A stretch of DNA of 10,342 bases from Treponema sp. (GTDB lineage Bacteria; Spirochaetota; Spirochaetia; Treponematales; Breznakiellaceae), in assembly GCA_009780595.1 (NCBI GenBank), contig WQZT01000037.1:1-10342 (forward strand), written 5' to 3'. The translations under genes were made by a program, and so were the position numbers. Below the pieces are notes generated by a model, which worked only from the letters and a program-made list of their open reading frames with translations, searched no databases and was not told where the DNA came from. Shown here piece by piece: positions 6,838 through 10,342 of this stretch; position 1 is the stretch's first letter, and every line of letters begins with the position of its first letter.

Positions 6838-8082
6838 TTACACCTTGTCAGAAGGTTTTTTGAAAAGCTTCTCGATTATATCTCGGTTATCCAGAAGGGA
6901 ACTAACCGACAGCCCTTTGTGGAGCCTGAAAATTGTCCGCGCAAAGAGCTTGCTGATGTTCACGCTGGTGTACCATTCCCGGTTGAGAAGTTCCCCCTGC
7001 GCCACCGCATTTGTCCCGATAATTCTATAAAACAGCCCTTGCTGGTACGCATCGTCAAAAAACTTGATTGCGTCTCCTGAAAAAAGCGGCAAGCTCACCG
7101 CGCAGATTACTTTGACTGCACCTTGCTCTTTCAAAAACCGCATCGCTTTTAAAAGCGTGCCGCCAGTTCCAAGAATATCGTCTGACATAAAAACCGTCTT
7201 GCCGCTGACATTGCCCAAAAGCTTGACTTCGGTGATATTGTTCGACAGGGCATCGCTTGAAACTCTGGAATAATCGCGCTCTTTGTACAACAGCGCCAGC
7301 GGCTTTTGTAGCGCGGAGGCATAAAACTTGCTGCGGTCAACCGCTCCGGTATCAGGCGAAACAACCACCAAATCATCGTCAAAAATTCCGGGCACGCGGG
7401 AAAGCGCGCGGATAATCTGGTAACTGGCGTGGAGGTTTTCAAGCCGCATCGTAAGGAAGGCGTTGTTGATTTCGCGCGAGTGAATATCCAGCGTGATAAT
7501 GCGGTTCACGCCGAGGCTCTCGAGAATCTTCCCGATGCGTCCGGCGGTCAGCCCTTCGCGCCCCTTCGTTTTGTGCTGGCGCGAGTACGGGTACACGGGC
7601 ATCACCAGCGTAACGCTTTCCGCGCCCGCCTGCTTTGCCGCATCAACCGTTACAAAAACCGTCAGCAGGTGGTCATTAATAGAAAGAACTTTTTGCGTTG
7701 CGCCGCCGTTAAAATTCACCGGGCAACGGTTTTCAACATCCTGAATGATGTACAGGTCTTTCCCCCGAATCGATTCCATAATCTCCGCCTTAATTTCGCC
7801 GTTGGGAAACAGCGTAAAGTTCGCCGGAACTCTGAAGTGCGGCGGGCGGCACTGGTCGGGCTTTCCGCGAAAATACTGCGGCGAGGAAAGCGCATCGTTG
7901 ATGAAGTTCACCTGCTGGATAGCCGCTTCGGTTTCAATATTGTAGCGTTTTGCCAGCTCGGTGATAACATAGTTAAAACTGTGGTGGTACACCTTTTTCA
8001 GGTGAACGATGACCTCGTTGGCAAACATTTCGCCACCAGGGCACGCCAGCACAGCAAGCTTAGCGGGATTGGAATAGTTCAT
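6838..8082 (-). CDS. prs: Ribose-phosphate pyrophosphokinase (PRPP synthetase), long divergent form
   Basis: This enzyme makes PRPP from ribose 5-phosphate and ATP for purine, pyrimidine, NAD, His and Trp synthesis. The core motifs are all present in order: FPNGE (92-96, usually FxDGE), PYSRQ (165-169) for ATP, DIH (199-201) of the metal site, VVSPDTGAVDR (240-250), the catalytic-loop Lys and Arg in YKER (K267, R269), and the PRPP loop DDILGTGGT (301-309). At 414 residues it is about 100 longer than the classical enzyme (about 315). The first motif falls near residue 92 instead of about 35, so there is a roughly 57-residue N-terminal extension. In the PRPP loop the usual third acidic residue (DDxxDTGGT) is Gly305, and the Asp of FxDGE is Asn94. 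It is cytosolic. The ATG at 8082 has no clear Shine-Dalgarno sequence; a later ATG at codon 19 is possible but would cut a well-formed first strand. A promoter-like sequence lies just upstream. Confidence 0.92.
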   Translation of the reverse strand: MNYSNPAKLAVLACPGGEMFANEVIVHLKKVYHHSFNYVITELAKRYNIETEAAIQQVNFINDALSSPQYFRGKPDQCRPPHFRVPANFTLFPNGEIKAEIMESIRGKDLYIIQDVENRCPVNFNGGATQKVLSINDHLLTVFVTVDAAKQAGAESVTLVMPVYPYSRQHKTKGREGLTAGRIGKILESLGVNRIITLDIHSREINNAFLTMRLENLHASYQIIRALSRVPGIFDDDLVVVSPDTGAVDRSKFYASALQKPLALLYKERDYSRVSSDALSNNITEVKLLGNVSGKTVFMSDDILGTGGTLLKAMRFLKEQGAVKVICAVSLPLFSGDAIKFFDDAYQQGLFYRIIGTNAVAQGELLNREWYTSVNISKLFARTIFRLHKGLSVSSLLDNRDIIEKLFKKPSDKV

Positions 8083-8102
8083 TGGTAGGAACAGTATACC
8101 GT

Positions 8103-8130
8103 ATTATACGTTAATTTTCAAGTATGGTAA
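8103..8130 (-). promoter_or_regulatory. Possible promoter for prs overlapping the end of the OmpA-like gene
   Basis: On the minus strand a perfect TATAAT (8108-8103) follows TTACCA (8130-8125, 4 of 6 to TTGACA) with a 16-base spacer. The -35 part lies within the last codons of the OmpA-like gene. Transcription would start near 8096, leaving a leader of only about 14 bases before the prs ATG and no good ribosome binding site in it. This would allow prs and downstream genes to be expressed apart from the OmpA-like gene. Confidence 0.45.
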
Positions 8131-9361
8131 TCTCAACCCGCCGATTCCGCCGCATTCCCTCGATGGTTTGGTTGGTGGCGACAGGCTGCTCCGCGCCATA
8201 TCCGCGAATCACCACGCGGTCGGGGCTGCGAACGTTGCGGCGTAGCAGGTAATCGGCGACAGTTCCGGCACGTTCAAGCGAAAGCTGCATGCGCGAGGCG
8301 GCGTTTCCGGCAAGCGCGGTGTGCCCTGCGACAAGCACATCGCGGTCTTTGTGGCGCAGGAGAATTTCGGCAATGGCGTTGAGTTTGGCATTTTCTCCGG
8401 GCATCAGCACAGCGGAATCTGGCTCGAACTGAATATCCTGGAGGCTGATAACGATGCCCTCATCCGAAAGCCGCGCAACGGCATCGGGAATGTGCGCGAT
8501 GTCCCGCTCTATTTCGCGCAGCAACTCTTCCCGCGCCATCGGCGGCGCTTCAATCACCTCCGCTTCGGCGCGCCCCCGGTATTCCCACGTGTCGCCATTG
8601 GAAAGTTCCAGCGCTGTCCGGAACTGCTCCTCGTAGGCGGTGATCTGCCCGGCTGCCATATCCCAGAAAACGGTCATATCGGAAGACATGTCGATGCGGC
8701 GCGGGTACACTGTGCCGGAAACGGGATCGGGGCGGTACGTCAGCCGATAGGAAACCGAAAACGCGGGGTAGTTCTTCCCGCGCCATTCGCGCTCGCCGAG
8801 GAAGGTGTACATCGCGTGGAGGGGGATTTCAAAGGGGCGTTCGATGCCCAAACTGTCGCGGAAATCGTGAACGACAACGCCGGGCGCTGACCAAAAATTG
8901 CCCTCTTGCAGCGGCCTGTCCGGAAAAACTGGAACGTTGCGAATCATCGGTTTGAAATACTGCGGGGGAACAGCGACAGTGCCGAGCCTGTTTTGCACAA
9001 ACTCAGAATGGTACACCTGCGACCACTCGAAAAGGCTGGCTTGCAGGTTTTCCATTCTTCCGGCGGAATCGACGGGAACGGTGCGCTCGGCGGACTGAAA
9101 CGTTGCGCGAAGGCGCGCGCTGCCAGCTTCGCCAGCGCTGGTGCTGCCATCGAAAACCTCCGCGACTTCCACCGTAATGCGGTTGACAATCTCCGACCGA
9201 TACGAAAAGACGCGGTTTACAAATATATCGTGGTGTACGGTTGAAAGGATACGGGACTTATCGCCTTCCCGAAACTGAAACGTAAAGTCAATCGCTCCAG
9301 CTCTTGGGCTGCACAGAGCGAGAGCCGAGAATATAAACATGAGCATGCGCGAAAGCTTCAT
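8111..9361 (-). CDS. Exported OmpA-like (OmpA_C domain) envelope protein
   Basis: The 416-residue protein starts with a signal peptide: Lys/Arg at 2-5, a hydrophobic core at about 6-17 and a likely cleavage after AGA (21-23). Residues about 25-265 form a beta-rich region that I do not recognise; it is too long and too irregular in pattern to be a classical eight-stranded OmpA barrel. A charged helix (about 275-295) leads into a C-terminal OmpA_C domain (about 298-416), recognised from IQFEPDSAVL, VAGHT (344-348), LSLERAGTVADYLL, GYGAEQPV and NRRVEI (406-411). OmpA_C domains usually tether the envelope to peptidoglycan. Here the aspartate of the usual GHTD motif is Ala349, whereas R364 in the following helix is kept, so peptidoglycan binding is in doubt. 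The ATG at 9361 is fixed by an in-frame TAA one codon upstream; there is no clear Shine-Dalgarno sequence. It is the first gene of the minus-strand run and diverges from the GH19 lipoprotein gene. Confidence 0.88.
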   Translation of the reverse strand: MKLSRMLMFIFSALALCSPRAGAIDFTFQFREGDKSRILSTVHHDIFVNRVFSYRSEIVNRITVEVAEVFDGSTSAGEAGSARLRATFQSAERTVPVDSAGRMENLQASLFEWSQVYHSEFVQNRLGTVAVPPQYFKPMIRNVPVFPDRPLQEGNFWSAPGVVVHDFRDSLGIERPFEIPLHAMYTFLGEREWRGKNYPAFSVSYRLTYRPDPVSGTVYPRRIDMSSDMTVFWDMAAGQITAYEEQFRTALELSNGDTWEYRGRAEAEVIEAPPMAREELLREIERDIAHIPDAVARLSDEGIVISLQDIQFEPDSAVLMPGENAKLNAIAEILLRHKDRDVLVAGHTALAGNAASRMQLSLERAGTVADYLLRRNVRSPDRVVIRGYGAEQPVATNQTIEGMRRNRRVEITILEN

Positions 9362-9418
9362 ATTTTAGTATCGGTATATTGTTGGCTGAATTATGTCTAA
9401 TATTGGGGAAAAATACTC

Positions 9419-9447
9419 TTGACATAAAAAAGTAGAAAAAGGAGAAT
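9419..9447 (+). promoter_or_regulatory. Possible promoter for the GH19 lipoprotein gene
   Basis: A perfect TTGACA (9419-9424) is followed after 17 bases by GAGAAT (9442-9447, 4 of 6 to TATAAT). It lies in the AT-rich spacer of about 100 bases between two divergent genes. Transcription would begin near 9454, leaving a short leader with the AGGGGA site. I looked for a matching promoter for the OmpA-like gene on the other strand and found nothing convincing. Confidence 0.5.
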
Positions 9448-9454
9448 TACTAAA

Positions 9455-9460
9455 AGGGGA
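9455..9460 (+). promoter_or_regulatory. Ribosome binding site that fixes the GTG start
   Basis: AGGGGA lies 5 bases before GTG at 9466-9468. The overlapping ATG at 9464 is followed at once by TGA, and the ATG at 9473 is in another frame, so GTG is the only start that fits this site and gives a signal peptide. Confidence 0.65.
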
Positions 9461-9465
9461 ATTAT

Positions 9466-10342
9466 GTGAAATATGTATGGTTTGTTTTATTTTTCAGTGT
9501 GCTGATTTTCTCCGGCTGCGGAAAAGATGGATTGCTCGAAGATAACGATATCGATGATAACTACCTTGCCAATAAATACCCGCCTTTGCCGCCGGGCGAA
9601 ACGTCGCCGGACGCCGTTGTCGCGCGCCTGGAAAAATATCTGTCGCAAAAAGATTTCGAGAACTTTTTTCAGTACCGTTTTGGCACGGACAAATGGGCTG
9701 AGATCGCAAAAGATCATCACCAAATTTTATTGCCTGATAGACATGATTACTACTCATACGATAATTTCAAGCGCGCCGTGTGGGAGCTTGCCTATTTCGT
9801 CTACGAAATTGAGTACCGTATAGAGTCATGGAATAATGCGCCGGGCTATTCATGGCGTTCAACGGTAACGAACAAGGCAACAAATGTTACCACTGTAATT
9901 TACGAAGAGCCTGAGTTCTATGAACCGTGGAATACAGTTAAGCCTATTCTTAAAGTAACGGTTGACTACGGCTCGTTTTTGGGCGAAGGCTCCGACAACG
10001 ACCGAAGCCGGGAAATTGCCGGTGTGCTTGCGAACTTTGTCCAGGAGACTTCCGGCGGCACGGGCGGGAATCCCGGCCAGCCCGGTTACGTTCCCCTTGA
10101 TCGCGAAACGAAAGGGCTGTTTCATAATGAAGAGATGGGGCTCGTGGGAGACACCAGCGGAGCGTATGTGCAAGAAAGCGCTGATTGGCCGCCGCAGCCG
10201 GGGCATTCCTATCACGGGCGCGGGCCGAAGCAGATTTCCTACAATTTCAACTACGGGCTTTGTTCGGCTATAATATATGGAGATAAAATGGTCCTGCTTA
10301 AAAACCCCGAACTGATCGTTGAACAAAATCCTCCGGGAGGAG
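9466..10342 (+). CDS. Lipoprotein with a GH19 chitinase/lysozyme-type domain, 3' end cut by the window
   Basis: The frame from GTG at 9466 is open to the window edge (292 codons). It begins with a lipoprotein signal: K2, a hydrophobic run, then FSGC with Cys18 as the expected lipidated residue; Phe at -3 is a relaxed lipobox of the kind spirochaetes tolerate. An acidic spacer with a Pro-rich stretch (about 21-45) leads to a region of about 100 residues, partly helical and aromatic-rich (about 48-150), that I do not recognise. From about 180 on it resembles glycoside hydrolase family 19: FVQETSGG (191-198) with the likely general acid E194, YVQES (234-238) with the likely second catalytic E237, and YHGRGPKQISYNFNYG (249-264), close to the family's YYGRGPxQLS signature. 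NPELIVE (280-286) matches the following helix. GH19 enzymes cleave chitin or, in phage- and bacterium-derived lysozymes, peptidoglycan; which applies here is not decidable. The catalytic glutamates are 43 residues apart, against about 22 in plant chitinases, so there is an insertion. Confidence 0.85.
   Translation, partial: MKYVWFVLFFSVLIFSGCGKDGLLEDNDIDDNYLANKYPPLPPGETSPDAVVARLEKYLSQKDFENFFQYRFGTDKWAEIAKDHHQILLPDRHDYYSYDNFKRAVWELAYFVYEIEYRIESWNNAPGYSWRSTVTNKATNVTTVIYEEPEFYEPWNTVKPILKVTVDYGSFLGEGSDNDRSREIAGVLANFVQETSGGTGGNPGQPGYVPLDRETKGLFHNEEMGLVGDTSGAYVQESADWPPQPGHSYHGRGPKQISYNFNYGLCSAIIYGDKMVLLKNPELIVEQNPPGG

Noticed and set aside
5873-7030. A 385-codon plus-strand open frame antisense to the FGGY kinase and the end of prs
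   Set aside because: Extremely Arg-rich translation, no domain, no ribosome binding site, and it covers two well-supported genes on the other strand.
9362-9463. A promoter for the OmpA-like gene in the divergent spacer
   Set aside because: Boxes such as CATAAT and TATACC occur on the minus strand, but none has an acceptable -35 at the right distance.
9487-9823. Small open frames on both strands over the GH19 lipoprotein gene (minus 9757-9487, plus 9527-9823)
   Set aside because: They overlap the GTG-start lipoprotein frame, which has a signal peptide and a family signature; the small frames have neither.
1-10342. CRISPR array, insertion sequence, tRNA or phage module
   Set aside because: No regularly spaced repeats, no transposase motifs, no terminal inverted repeats and no cloverleaf were seen. 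The GH19 domain alone, on a lipoprotein, is not enough to call a prophage.

Overview
The window looks like ordinary chromosomal DNA of a Gram-negative-type (two-membrane) bacterium, most likely a spirochaete of the Treponema kind. The grounds are indirect: an exported OmpA-like protein, a lipoprotein with a relaxed lipobox, a membrane-anchored GerMN protein in what does not look like a spore former, an unusually long PRPP synthetase, and AAGGAG-type ribosome binding sites in moderately GC-rich DNA. There is no rRNA, tRNA, CRISPR array, transposase or phage structural gene, and no sign of recent transfer. I put the spirochaete assignment at about 0.6.

Layout. At the left edge is the 3' part of a plus-strand gene for a membrane-anchored GerMN-domain protein with a proline-rich linker (2-793). 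It converges on a run of six minus-strand genes that fills most of the window. In transcription order (right to left) these are an exported OmpA-like protein (9361-8111), a long ribose-phosphate pyrophosphokinase (8082-6838), an FGGY carbohydrate kinase (6835-5354), a diacylglycerol-kinase-type lipid kinase (5319-4204), the ClpC unfoldase (4148-1536) and a fumarylacetoacetate-hydrolase-family enzyme (1522-818). Gaps are 28, 2, 34, 55 and 13 bases, so the run could be read as one long transcript. Promoter-like sequences lie just upstream of prs and of clpC, which would allow sub-operons. At the right edge, divergent from the OmpA gene across a 103-base spacer, a plus-strand GTG-start gene encodes a lipoprotein with a GH19 chitinase/lysozyme-type domain; it runs off the window (9466-10342).

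How the genes may work together. prs and the FGGY kinase are separated by 2 bases and probably translationally coupled. A sugar kinase next to PRPP synthase suggests pentose phosphate supply to nucleotide synthesis, but the sugar cannot be named. The clpC stop codon directly abuts the ribosome binding site of the FAH-family gene. The lipid kinase, OmpA-like protein, GerMN protein and GH19 lipoprotein all act at or on the cell envelope.

I found no clearly new multi-gene system. The points most worth following are the GH19 lipoprotein with an enlarged gap between its presumed catalytic glutamates, the atypical PRPP synthetase with its large N-terminal extension, and the OmpA-like domain that has lost the aspartate normally used to bind peptidoglycan. 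No gene-free stretch exceeds about 105 bases.
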